Positions 1 to 7,424 of a stretch of 64,000 nt of DNA are shown piece by piece. The position numbers and the translations under genes were made by a program. The notes beneath the pieces are model-generated. The model was not told where the DNA came from. It saw only the letters and a list, made by a program, of their open reading frames with translations, and searched no databases. The DNA is taken from positions 264,384 through 328,383 of the forward strand of contig NZ_JAFLRF010000001.1 in assembly GCF_017315705.1 (NCBI RefSeq), in the 5' to 3' direction. The stretch is from Trinickia mobilis (GTDB lineage: Bacteria > Pseudomonadota > Gammaproteobacteria > Burkholderiales > Burkholderiaceae). Numbering within the stretch: the stretch's first letter is position 1; each line of letters starts with the position of its first letter.

Positions 1-90
1 CGCGAGCCGTTAGTCTCTCAATGTGAAAACATTCGTACCGATACCGCTGAGAAATCCGTAAGCTATTCGGCGCCGCCCGTTCCTTTTATC

Positions 91-1164
91 CTAGAACGTG
101 TGCCTTATCCCAAGATTTCCCCCGACCGTGGTTCCCGGTACTCCGGTCAAAAAGCCAAGGTCGGATACAGCAAGCCCAGTCTTCATGTCACCATGGTTGG
201 AGACCGTTCCAATTTGCCCATACAGCACGGTTCGCTTGGACAGGGAGTATTCCACCCCCGCCGCCGCCATCAGAGAGTGGTTGGCGGTGTCGTCGCGGTC
301 GCTGGTGTACCACACACCCGAGTTCACGTTGACGGAAGGCGTCACCTGATATTTGATACCTCCGCCGTAGATATTGTCGTTATGCGATCCTGCGACCCTG
401 TAGTTCACAAACGAACCCTTAATGGTCAATGATTCGAATGTATAGGATGCTCCCACCGTTCGCCCCTCGAATTGGCGAGTACTTGGAAACAGAGTCTGTA
501 CCGTTCCGCCGCTGTTGCCGTCATAGATCGCTGCGTTGAGCAGGACGGCGCCGTTCTGGTATTTGAGGCTGGCAGACCATTGGCGTCCCGCAGAAAAGCT
601 GCCTGCCTGGCCCCCCAGGGCAAGCATCACGCTACCTTGAAAGCCCGCCAACTCGGGGCTCGTATAGGACACCGCATTGGAATTGAAGGCACCTGTAACA
701 TTTACGTTGCTGATGTACAACTCGAGGGCACTGCCGAACTCCGAATACTGACGCGGATCCGATTCGGCCAACGTGACGAAGAACGGCGAATACTGCACAC
801 CCCCCTTTATCTCGCCATAGGGACCGCTCAGCCCTACCCAGGCTTGCCGCCCGAAAAAATTGCCGTTTGAACTCTTGAAGCTGCCGTCGGCGACGCTGAT
901 CCCACTTACGAGCATAAACTCCGCCCGCGACCCCGAACCCAGGTCCTCCTTTCCTGCCATGCCAAAAGACGAGGGACCCACACCGCTATCGACCAACGCG
1001 AACGTCTTCCCTGCGTTGCCCCCCTTTGAGCTTGCTGTCTTGCTCGAATACTCGAATGCTGCGTCCGTCACTCCAAATAACGTGACACTCGACTGTGCGC
1101 ACGCAGTGGCAGTGTTGAACATGAGGATGACGGGCGCTACAAGCTTCAACCTGTTAACCTCCAT
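91..1164 (-). CDS. Gram-negative porin (OmpC-like, Burkholderia type)
   Basis: The 357-residue protein begins with a Sec signal peptide (hydrophobic stretch, then ACAQSSVTLFG, the usual mature start of Burkholderiales trimeric porins) and ends in a terminal aromatic (RHTF), the outer-membrane assembly signal. Internal pieces such as VDSGVGPSSFGMAGKEDLG and FGRQAWVGLSGPYGEIKGG match the first strands of the family, and the length is normal. An AAGGAGAC ribosome binding site precedes the ATG. It lies at the edge of the phenol-degradation region, so a role in substrate uptake is plausible but inferred. The exact solute cannot be read from the sequence. Confidence 0.93.
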   Translation of the reverse strand: MEVNRLKLVAPVILMFNTATACAQSSVTLFGVTDAAFEYSSKTASSKGGNAGKTFALVDSGVGPSSFGMAGKEDLGSGSRAEFMLVSGISVADGSFKSSNGNFFGRQAWVGLSGPYGEIKGGVQYSPFFVTLAESDPRQYSEFGSALELYISNVNVTGAFNSNAVSYTSPELAGFQGSVMLALGGQAGSFSAGRQWSASLKYQNGAVLLNAAIYDGNSGGTVQTLFPSTRQFEGRTVGASYTFESLTIKGSFVNYRVAGSHNDNIYGGGIKYQVTPSVNVNSGVWYTSDRDDTANHSLMAAAGVEYSLSKRTVLYGQIGTVSNHGDMKTGLAVSDLGFLTGVPGTTVGGNLGIRHTF

Positions 1165-1406
1165 CTGTCTTGTCTCCTTGTATTATTTGTCGTATAACTA
1201 ATTAATTTGTACGGCATACCGAGAAATCCTGGTGGACCTGCGCTCGCCGCAGGCGTGGACTTTCATCCGCTTGGTCCCGATGATCGGTACGTGCCGGTCA
1301 GTTGTGTTTTTCGGTCAGCGCGTCGAGTACCTATCGTCGACTCCGCGCTCCATATCCTCTCGACTATGGAAACAGCAAAATCGTAACGTGCCTCGATTGG
1401 GCGGCG

Positions 1407-1580
1407 TCAAACACCTGCACCCGCCCATGCGTGCTCAAGCAGTTCGCCCAGCGCCACGGATTCGACCGGACGTGGATTGCCATAGGGATTCGAAAGTGCT
1501 TGCTTGACCGCGTGCGTTATGCCTTCGTGCGGCATACCGATATCACGCAGAGCGAGCGGAACGCGGCAGTCGCGTTCGTG
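1407..1580 (-). pseudogene. C-terminal relic of maleylacetate reductase
   Basis: The last ~56 codons of this reading frame give LRDIGMPHEGITHAVKQAL, then NPYGNPRPVES and ELLEHAWAG. This is the characteristic end of maleylacetate reductases of the iron-containing alcohol dehydrogenase family (LRDxGMP and NPYxNPRP motifs). Nothing upstream in any frame resembles the NAD-binding or metal-binding parts, so about 300 residues are missing. Maleylacetate reductase normally follows hydroxyquinol 1,2-dioxygenase in the pathway to 3-oxoadipate, and that dioxygenase gene lies 0.8 kb away on the same strand. The fragment is therefore best read as the remains of the pathway's third gene. The match is by motif only. 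Confidence 0.75.
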
Positions 1581-1672
1581 CCATGACCGAATACGACCCG
1601 CGCCGGCAGCGTCTGATAGACAAAAGAATCCGGCATGATCTGGTTGCGTCGACGAATGAGACAAACGCGTGG

Positions 1673-2275
1673 TTACAGAAGAGTACAGGCCTCGTCGAAC
1701 GCAAGACGCGGCAAACGCGCTAGCACCTTGCCCGGATCTCCATAGCCAAGGTTGCAAAGGAAATTGACTCTGACGTTCCCCTCCGGGAAGAATTCGTCGT
1801 TGATTTTTTGGGCGTCGAAACCCGACATCGGTCCACAGTCCAACCCGAGTGCGCGCGCAGCGAGAATCAGGTAGGCACCCTGCAACGTACCGTTGCGAAA
1901 TGCCGTGCTTTCAATGAGCGCTTCGTTGTCTGCGAAAATCGTGCGGGCATCAGCACGATGCGGAAACAACTCGCGCAGGTGGTCATAAAAGCGACGATCG
2001 TAGGCCACGATCACACACACCGGGGCGCTGCGCATCTTGTCCATATTCCCCGGTGCCAACGCCGGCAGCAGGCGCGCCTTGGCTTCCGGCGTACGCAGGA
2101 ACACGAAACGCGCTGGAGAGGTGTTCATGCTCGTCGGTCCGAATTTGGCCAGATCGTAAAGTGCTTGCAACTGCGCATCTGTAACCGCCTTGCCGCGCCA
2201 GCCGTTTTGCGTGCGGGCACTGCGGAACAGGGTATCGAGTGCGTCTGAGGACAGTGTATTCAACATGTTGATCAT
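1673..2275 (-). CDS. Nitroreductase-family protein (RutE/TcpB/HadB-like)
   Basis: The 200-residue protein has the FMN-binding nitroreductase fold signatures: WRGKAVTDAQLQALYDLAK, then GPTSMNTSPARFVFL, a central LILAARALGLDCGPMSGFD and a C-terminal FLCNLGYGDP. Length and motifs fit the malonic-semialdehyde-reductase (RutE) subgroup, which includes the nitroreductase-like TcpB/HadB of chlorophenol operons. Those are thought to reduce quinone intermediates released by the phenol monooxygenase. Its place beside hydroxyquinol dioxygenase favours that role over pyrimidine degradation, because no other rut gene is present. Translation may start at 2275 or at the ATG at 2266. Confidence 0.85.
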   Translation of the reverse strand: MINMLNTLSSDALDTLFRSARTQNGWRGKAVTDAQLQALYDLAKFGPTSMNTSPARFVFLRTPEAKARLLPALAPGNMDKMRSAPVCVIVAYDRRFYDHLRELFPHRADARTIFADNEALIESTAFRNGTLQGAYLILAARALGLDCGPMSGFDAQKINDEFFPEGNVRVNFLCNLGYGDPGKVLARLPRLAFDEACTLL

Positions 2276-2305
2276 CCAGGGTAAGCGCAGGTCTTCCCGT
2301 ACAGG

Positions 2306-2344
2306 TTAGGGGCGGTAATTCCACATCACGATGTGCTTGATCAT
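2306..2344 (-). pseudogene. 5' relic of a Dabb-domain protein gene
   Basis: Immediately after the hydroxyquinol dioxygenase stop, twelve codons read MIKHIVMWNYRP and then a stop. MIKHIVMWN is the typical beginning of stress-response A/B-barrel (Dabb) proteins of ~100 residues. Here the frame is cut short just before the nitroreductase gene, in line with the other truncations around it. The fragment is very short, so coincidence cannot be excluded. Confidence 0.4.
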
Positions 2345-2357
2345 TGGACTATCTGCT

Positions 2358-3296
2358 TTAGTCGATGCGCCAATTGCCGGCAACGGAGCGGCGTTCCGAC
2401 GATCTATGCGGCGCACCTTGACGCGCGTCCCCAGTCTTCGCGCGATTGAGAACGAAAGTAAAGTCGAGTGTGCTAAACGGCGTGTCGATGCTTGTGCCAT
2501 CAGGCGCCTTGCCCGGTTCGTGGCGTTTCCAATCGGTAATCAGCGACGAACGCACGCCGAAGACGGCGTCCGAGTCGAGGTATTGATCGCCGGCGCGGAA
2601 AACGTGTGTGATGAGACGTTCGTAGCCGGGCGCTTCAATCATGAAGTGCAGGTGAGCGGGTCGCCACGGATGCCGGCCAAGCGCCTCAAGCATCCGGCCC
2701 ACAGGCCCGTCGTAGGGAATCGGGTAGGATTCCGCCGTGATCGAGCGAAAGCGGAATGACCCATCCTCGAGACTGCGCAGTGTGCCGCGGCCCTGATTAG
2801 TCGCCCCCCCGGTGTATTGCACATCGTAGAAGCCATCCGAATCGGCCTGCCAAACCTCGATGCGCGCATGGGGCACGGGTTCGCCAGCAAGCCCGGTCAC
2901 CCGTCCGGTCACGAAACACGGCTCTCCCTTTGCACCGTTCGCGACGTCGTCACCGTTTTCGTACTCGGGTGAATTTGCGACGAAGAACGGTCCAAATACG
3001 GTCGACTCCGTGCAACCGGCCGGCTTGCGGTTGTTAAGCGCCGTCACCAACATCGAAAGACCCAGCGTATCCGATAGCAGAATAAACTCCTGCCGCTTGT
3101 CATCCGTGATATGGCCGACGTCCGTGAGAAACTGGATGCCCTGATACAACTCATCCTCAGTCAGCTCAACGTCACGCGCAAACGCGTGCAAATGCTGAAT
3201 GACGCTCGTCATGATCCGCTTGAGCCGAGGATTATTCGCCCCTTCGTGATACGCGAGGGCGATTTGCGTAATGGTGTCTTCGTCGACGTTTCGCAT
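2358..3296 (-). CDS. Hydroxyquinol (1,2,4-trihydroxybenzene) 1,2-dioxygenase
   Basis: This intradiol ring-cleavage enzyme turns hydroxyquinol (or chlorohydroxyquinol) into maleylacetate. Counting from the ATG at 3296, which has AGGAGG upstream, the protein has 312 residues: an N-terminal helical linker domain, then the Fe(III) catalytic barrel. The expected ligands are Tyr157 (SDGFYDVQY), Tyr191 (ESYPIPYDGPVG), and His215 and His217 (WRPAHLHFM). Motifs such as CTESTVFGPFFV and LIEVWQ-type strands are hydroxyquinol-dioxygenase-like. The last ~24 residues after FVLNRA look non-homologous, as if the original end was lost and translation now reads on. It is separated from the monooxygenase genes by inserted or relic DNA. 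Confidence 0.9.
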   Translation of the reverse strand: MRNVDEDTITQIALAYHEGANNPRLKRIMTSVIQHLHAFARDVELTEDELYQGIQFLTDVGHITDDKRQEFILLSDTLGLSMLVTALNNRKPAGCTESTVFGPFFVANSPEYENGDDVANGAKGEPCFVTGRVTGLAGEPVPHARIEVWQADSDGFYDVQYTGGATNQGRGTLRSLEDGSFRFRSITAESYPIPYDGPVGRMLEALGRHPWRPAHLHFMIEAPGYERLITHVFRAGDQYLDSDAVFGVRSSLITDWKRHEPGKAPDGTSIDTPFSTLDFTFVLNRAKTGDARQGAPHRSSERRSVAGNWRID

Positions 3297-3339
3297 GCTG
3301 CCTCCTGGTAATCTGGACATTCGGTTAAAAATAGTAGCC

Positions 3340-3382
3340 GACAGCCAGGAGCCGCTCCATTCCGTTTCGGCATAGTCTCCAT
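3340..3382 (-). pseudogene. 5' relic of a LysR-type regulator gene
   Basis: A start at 3382 reads METMPKRNGAAPG. This aligns codon for codon with MDTIPQRNEADLD, the start of the intact LysR gene at 7424, and the upstream DNA aligns too. After about 13 codons the homology ends and the sequence runs into the dioxygenase promoter. It is the truncated regulator end of a duplicated divergent promoter region. Confidence 0.6.
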
Positions 3383-3600
3383 GACGCTCAATACATAGAG
3401 CAAGAACGGTGATGAGAGTAATGTGGCTCAAGCCAAACGCGCAGGGTTCCGCGCGATACCTCGGGTAGCAAGCGCGAGACGGGGCGATCCGATCCGTTTC
3501 GCGCGCATCTCCAGCCTATTCGAGGCCGGAACCAACCAGGAGACGTGTGATGACTCAAGTGAACCTTGATCGGTCAGGCACAAGCACGCCTAAACGAACA
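3344..3600. repeat. Diverged copy of the LysR/flavin-reductase intergenic region
   Basis: From the relic LysR start codon (3380-3382) outward, about 88 nt align without gaps, at roughly 70 % identity by eye, to the DNA upstream of the intact LysR gene (7425 onward). The similarity continues through the GGAGACGT ribosome binding site to the start of a flavin-reductase-like frame. The start-to-start distance is 167 bp here and 165 bp in the intact copy. This is an old duplicate of the regulatory region. Confidence 0.7.
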
Positions 3601-3654
3601 CGCGCATCGTCCGAGATTGGGAGAGAAGTTATTTTTTCCAATGCATCCGATTGA
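3550..3654 (+). pseudogene. 5' relic of a flavin reductase gene
   Basis: Thirty-four codons starting MTQVNLDRSG, preceded by AGGAGACGTGTG, correspond to the start of the intact flavin reductase at 7590 (MTKVQLQPAD, preceded by AGGAGACGTAGG). The frame soon leaves homology, joins the next repeat at about 3628 and stops at 3654. No flavin-binding residues remain. Confidence 0.55.
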
Positions 3655-3757
3655 TCTGAAAAGGAGCCATTTTTCAATGCACATGATTGACCAGACTTAT
3701 GTGAGTCGTAGTATCCGGGAAGAAATAATCGCGGATGTTACTGATCGGGAAGGATTT
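3628..3757 (+). repeat. Direct repeat, copy 1 (5' end of the binding-protein gene)
   Basis: About 130 bp match 4580-4709 almost without gaps. Shared blocks include CCGATTGATCTGAAA, an AGGAG-type ribosome binding site and the first ~25 codons of the binding-protein gene. The two copies flank the SDR gene. Divergence is substantial (roughly 70 % identity by eye), so the duplication is not recent. Confidence 0.7.
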
Positions 3758-3820
3758 TCCCAAAAGCACGAATATCAGATCAGCCCTGAAGTGGAGGTGA
3801 CATCATGCCCGTCGCGCTAA
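3677..3820 (+). pseudogene. Truncated duplicate of the binding-protein 5' end
   Basis: The 47-codon frame begins MHMIDQTYVSRSIREEI and matches MHSIDLTYVGSGIHEEL of the full-length protein starting at 4629, including the spacing to the upstream ribosome binding site. Similarity fades after ~30 residues and the frame ends 16 bp inside the SDR gene. It could be a translated leader coupled to the SDR, but relic status is the simpler reading. Confidence 0.55.
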
Positions 3821-4545
3821 TCACTGGAGCCAGCCGGGGCATCGGTGCGGTTACTGCGTCGACTCTGGCCCAACACGGATACCGAGTGGTCGTCAACCAC
3901 CGCGACAGCGCCCCCCAGGCCGAAGAGGTGGTCGCGACTATCGGCGCGGCGGGTGGCGAAGCTGTGGCGATTAAAGCCGACGTGACGGTGCCTGACGATG
4001 TCACCCGCATGGTCGATGAAATCAATAAGCGATGGGGCGGGATAGACGTTCTCGTGCACAACGCGTTGACCCCGTATGCGGTTACCTCGTTCGCCGAGTT
4101 GAGCTGGGAGCAACTCGGCGGCAAGGTGGACACCGAGCTGCGTGCCGCATTCCTGACAACGAAGGCTGTTGTACCTGGAATGATGTCTCGTCGCCACGGG
4201 CGACTGATTTATCTGACTGCGCTACTGTCCCGCCACCCGCGTAACGGGATGATCACGCTAGGCACCGCCAAGGCGGCAATGGACCAGTTCGTGCGGTATG
4301 TCGCTTTGGAACTGGCGCCGCACGGGATCACCGCGAACCTCGTCGCACCGACTACGGTCGAGGGTGCCACGTCGGCCGGCCTGATCACACCCGAGCGCTT
4401 GCGCGCGATCGCAGCGGCCATACCGATGCGACGGATCGCGCGTCCCACCGAGGTGGCCAAAACTGTGGCGTTCCTGGCAAGTGAGGATTCTGGCTTCACC
4501 ACCGGCCACTACATTCCGGTCAGCGGCGGCTTCGGGATGGAGTGA
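3805..4545 (+). CDS. SDR-family protein lacking catalytic Ser and Tyr
   Basis: The 246-residue protein is a classical short-chain dehydrogenase by fold: TGASRGIG cofactor loop at residues 7-14, an NAG-like loop replaced by HNALTP, and a C-terminal LASEDSGFTTGHYIPVSGG. However, the active-site region reads LTALLSRHP and then ITLGTAKAA. The position of the catalytic Ser is Ala or Leu and the YxxxK tyrosine is Leu; only the Lys remains. It may bind NAD(P) without normal oxidoreductase activity. The start is supported by GTGGAGGTG upstream. It sits between two copies of the 5' end of a binding-protein gene and is followed by that gene, suggesting acquisition as a unit. Confidence 0.85.
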   Translation: MPVALITGASRGIGAVTASTLAQHGYRVVVNHRDSAPQAEEVVATIGAAGGEAVAIKADVTVPDDVTRMVDEINKRWGGIDVLVHNALTPYAVTSFAELSWEQLGGKVDTELRAAFLTTKAVVPGMMSRRHGRLIYLTALLSRHPRNGMITLGTAKAAMDQFVRYVALELAPHGITANLVAPTTVEGATSAGLITPERLRAIAAAIPMRRIARPTEVAKTVAFLASEDSGFTTGHYIPVSGGFGME

Positions 4546-4579
4546 ACATAACAAGCAAGGGAATCGTCCGGGTGTGGAA

Positions 4580-4709
4580 ATGACTTTTCCAAAGTACCCG
4601 ATTGATCTGAAAGAGGAGATATTTGCAAATGCACTCGATTGATTTGACTTATGTGGGAAGTGGGATTCACGAAGAACTGGTCGCGCATGTGGCCGATCAA
4701 GAGGGATAT
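4580..4709 (+). repeat. Direct repeat, copy 2 (5' end of the binding-protein gene)
   Basis: This is the partner of 3628-3757. It contains the ribosome binding site and first codons of the intact 4629-5495 gene and lies on the far side of the SDR gene. Confidence 0.7.
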
Positions 4710-5495
4710 TTCGAGGATGAAGGTGTCCACGTCGCCCTGCGGGACGGGGCCGTGTGGCCGACGCACCGGGTGCGCGGCGGCGCAACCATCGGCCTCGGCC
4801 GCGCTTTGTTGTCACGAATGGCCGATGGCATCGAGTGGACGGTCCTCGCCGCCAACACCCATCGTCCGCTGTTTTGGTTCCTCGGGCGTGGCGAAATCAA
4901 ATCGATGGACGACCTTCGAGGGCGACGACTGGCGGTCCACGGCGCGCGCACCGCCCCCGGTTGCTTCGCGCGGATCGTGCTGCGCAAGCACGGACTGGAT
5001 CCCGATCGCGACCTGCAATGCCTGGAGCGAATCCCGGGTGACTACCAGATGGACTTGCGACGCCTTCGCGACGGATCGATCGACGCGGCCTATGTGGGTA
5101 GTACGTTATCCCCCGAACAGGTCGCCAACGAGGAAGGACTTACGGTGCTGTGCTGGGTAGGCGACCACCTCCAGATCCCCACAGTGGGAATCGCCGTGGA
5201 TCCTGCGCGCATCCCACTGCACGACCCGGCCCTGCAGGGTCTGGTGCGGGCCAACAAGCGAGCACTTCGAACGATCGCCGAACAGCCTGAACTGGCAGTC
5301 GAACACATCGCCTCGTTCCATAATCGACTGACCATCGAGGAAGCACAGCAACATTACGAGCGCTATATCCACCCGTATTTCACAACCGACGGCCGGGTGA
5401 ATCTCGCTGTTGCCCAGCAGGGGGTTACCGAAGTTGCCAACGAACTAGGCATCCCTGCGGGTACTGTCGACCAGATGTACCTCCCTGCCCTGTGA
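4629..5495 (+). CDS. SsuA/THI5-like substrate-binding protein without signal peptide
   Basis: The 288-residue protein resembles NMT1/THI5/SsuA periplasmic binding domains: an N-terminal lobe, then MDDLRGRRLAVHGARTAPG and LRKHGLDPDRDL, and a second lobe with a DAAYVGSTLSPEQVA segment. It starts directly with MHSIDLTYVGSGIHEEL, with no hydrophobic leader or lipobox, and no ABC permease or ATPase lies nearby. It is therefore either cytoplasmic, like THI5-type enzymes and some decarboxylases or ligand sensors with this fold, or its signal was lost. The ATG at 4629 is preferred over a TTG at 4623 because of AGAGGAG spacing and because the duplicated copy conserves it. Confidence 0.75.
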   Translation: MHSIDLTYVGSGIHEELVAHVADQEGYFEDEGVHVALRDGAVWPTHRVRGGATIGLGRALLSRMADGIEWTVLAANTHRPLFWFLGRGEIKSMDDLRGRRLAVHGARTAPGCFARIVLRKHGLDPDRDLQCLERIPGDYQMDLRRLRDGSIDAAYVGSTLSPEQVANEEGLTVLCWVGDHLQIPTVGIAVDPARIPLHDPALQGLVRANKRALRTIAEQPELAVEHIASFHNRLTIEEAQQHYERYIHPYFTTDGRVNLAVAQQGVTEVANELGIPAGTVDQMYLPAL

Positions 5496-5514
5496 TCTCC
5501 TCTTGCAGAGCATC

Positions 5515-5549
5515 TCGGACGCCGGCGTCGATGGACGAACGGCGTCCGA
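5515..5549. terminator. Hairpin between convergent genes
   Basis: A perfect 10-bp stem (TCGGACGCCG / CGGCGTCCGA) with a 15-nt loop lies between the convergent binding-protein and FAD-synthetase-like genes. It is followed by AAACAAAGC rather than a T-run on the + strand. It probably serves as a two-way terminator. Confidence 0.5.
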
Positions 5550-5567
5550 AAACAAAGCTTCCCGGCT

Positions 5568-6386
5568 TCACGTCGTGATCGAAGCCGATAGCTGCGCCTG
5601 CCCTACCCTCTCGAGTGCGTCGACAAATTGCATGGTGACCTGGGCACCCCGTTCATAATCGGCATACGGAGCAAAACAGCGACGAATCCCCCCCTCGCTC
5701 CGAATGCTCACGTATTCTGGAAGCGTGACACCGTCCCGGCTGCGCAGAAGAACCGAATACTGTCCGACGCGCGGAATGCACATCCCGGCCGGCAAGTGCA
5801 ATTCGCCGCTCACCCCCGCTTTACATTCCAGTTCGTGATGTCTTCCGAGCAACTGTGCTGAGCGCCGTACGTCGCCGTCAAGAATCAATCGGCGAATAAC
5901 CGTCGACGAAGCCGGTTCGGTACTTTGATCATCGAACGCTGCGTGCAAAGCCACAGGATGGACGCTGAAATTCGCGGACTCTCCAAGTCGTGCCAAATAT
6001 TCGACCGTCCCTACGCGTGCCTTTCCGCAAACAAAATTTTTGCCGACCACCAGCGCGCGCATCCCCAACTGCTCGACAAGCGTACCCTGCACGAAGTCAT
6101 CGGCTGTCTGCTCCCGCCGATACTGATCAAAGGGCATCAACAACGCGCGATCGACACATCCGGTCGATGCCAGAAGCTCGAGGCGTCGCTGCACGCTCAC
6201 CAGCAGGGGCAGTGCCTTGTCCGGCTGCAGCACCCGCCGCGGATGCGGATCGAAGGTGACGACGACAGCAGGCACTCCGTAAAGCTTCGCCGTTTCACGC
6301 AGCCTCTCAAGCACGCGCCGATGACCGCGGTGTACGCCGTCGAATACGCCAATCGAAATCACGCATCCTCGCTTCATTGTGTTCAT
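5568..6386 (-). CDS. Stand-alone FAD synthetase (RibF N-domain-like)
   Basis: The protein (272 residues from the ATG at 6386, GGAG upstream) carries the RibF FMN-adenylyltransferase domain: ISIGVFDGVHRGHR with the HxGH nucleotide-binding motif, VVTFDPHPRRVL, and a late SSTVIRRLILDGDV segment matching the SSTxIR motif. The second half corresponds to the riboflavin-kinase region but lacks its PTAN-type motif, so kinase activity is unlikely. The reaction would be FMN + ATP to FAD. It lies beside the flavin reductase and FAD-dependent monooxygenase genes and probably boosts their cofactor supply. Housekeeping ribF genes are longer and sit next to ileS, which is absent here. Confidence 0.85.
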   Translation of the reverse strand: MNTMKRGCVISIGVFDGVHRGHRRVLERLRETAKLYGVPAVVVTFDPHPRRVLQPDKALPLLVSVQRRLELLASTGCVDRALLMPFDQYRREQTADDFVQGTLVEQLGMRALVVGKNFVCGKARVGTVEYLARLGESANFSVHPVALHAAFDDQSTEPASSTVIRRLILDGDVRRSAQLLGRHHELECKAGVSGELHLPAGMCIPRVGQYSVLLRSRDGVTLPEYVSIRSEGGIRRCFAPYADYERGAQVTMQFVDALERVGQAQLSASITT

Positions 6387-6488
6387 GGTCGCGCTCCATA
6401 GCGGGTGTGTAAGCGGATCATAGAAGGCAATGAAGGCGCGATCCATCTACCCTGTTGAATGGGCTCAATAACGCCCAGGAATAGACTG

Positions 6489-7424
6489 TCAATTGCCTGT
6501 CTGGCAAAACAGCTGCTTCACGACGGTTCGGATCCACTGATTGCCCGGATCGCGATGTACGCGGTCATGCCAGTACTGCGCAATCTGAACCTTAGGGAAA
6601 TCGAGCGGCGGCTCGACGAGTTGAAGGCCGCACTCGCGGCCCATACTGAGCGCAAGCGAGCGGGGTATGGTCGCAATAACGTCCGTGCGCCGCGAGATCA
6701 ATGCAGCGGACGAGAACGTCGGCACGCGGCACGCGATGTTTTCGCGCGGCACATGCGCCTCGATCAGACGTTCGACGGACACATGCTCATGCCCTGTGCC
6801 TACAGTCGACACGAGCGCATGCTTCTCGGCGATAAACGCCTCGCGCGTCGGCGTGACGCCGATACGCGGGTGGTCGCTGCGCGTCACACTTGCATAGCTT
6901 TCCGTCCACAGCGGCAACCGCCGGATGCCTGCCGCGAGCGATGGAAACGAACCAATCGCGATATCAATCAAGCCCGACTCCAGCCACTGGTCCAGATGCT
7001 GCGCGTCGCAGTGGATCGCCTGCACATTCACGCGCGGCGCGTGCTCAGCCAGATAGTTGAGCACCGGCGGCAGCATGTTCACAACACCCGCATCAACCAC
7101 ATGGATGTTGAATGTGCGTTCCGAGGTCGCGGGATTGAAGGCGGCATGTGACGAGCGCAACTGCCGGAAGTTGGTGAGGATCGATTTGACGGGCTCCGCG
7201 AGTTCGAGCGCCTTGGGGGTCGGCTCCATGCGCATCGACACGCGAATAAAAAGCGGATCGCCAAAATACACCCGCAGCCGCGCGAGCGTCTTGCTCAACG
7301 CGGGTTGTGTGACGTTCAGCACGTGTGCGGCTTTCGTAATGCTGTGCTCGGTCATCAGCACATCGAAGATTTGCAGGTGGTGAAAGTCGAGATCCGCCTC
7401 ATTCCGTTGCGGAATAGTGTCCAT
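6489..7424 (-). CDS. LysR-type regulator (NodD/NahR/PcpR-like)
   Basis: The 311-residue protein has an N-terminal winged helix (HHLQIFDVLMTEHSITKAA, then LNVTQPALSKTLARLR) and a LysR effector domain. The HTH and the phrase FGDPLFIRV resemble the NodD/NahR/LinR/PcpR branch, which responds to aromatic inducers. It is transcribed divergently from the flavin reductase and monooxygenase genes, the usual arrangement for a LysR activator of a phenol-degradation operon. The 165-bp intergenic region exists in a second, broken copy at 3344-3600. Confidence 0.92.
   Translation of the reverse strand: MDTIPQRNEADLDFHHLQIFDVLMTEHSITKAAHVLNVTQPALSKTLARLRVYFGDPLFIRVSMRMEPTPKALELAEPVKSILTNFRQLRSSHAAFNPATSERTFNIHVVDAGVVNMLPPVLNYLAEHAPRVNVQAIHCDAQHLDQWLESGLIDIAIGSFPSLAAGIRRLPLWTESYASVTRSDHPRIGVTPTREAFIAEKHALVSTVGTGHEHVSVERLIEAHVPRENIACRVPTFSSAALISRRTDVIATIPRSLALSMGRECGLQLVEPPLDFPKVQIAQYWHDRVHRDPGNQWIRTVVKQLFCQTGN

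Noticed and set aside
3344..5500. Insertion sequence as the cause of the rearrangements in region 1
   Set aside because: No transposase frame, terminal inverted repeat or target-site duplication was found around the breakpoints.
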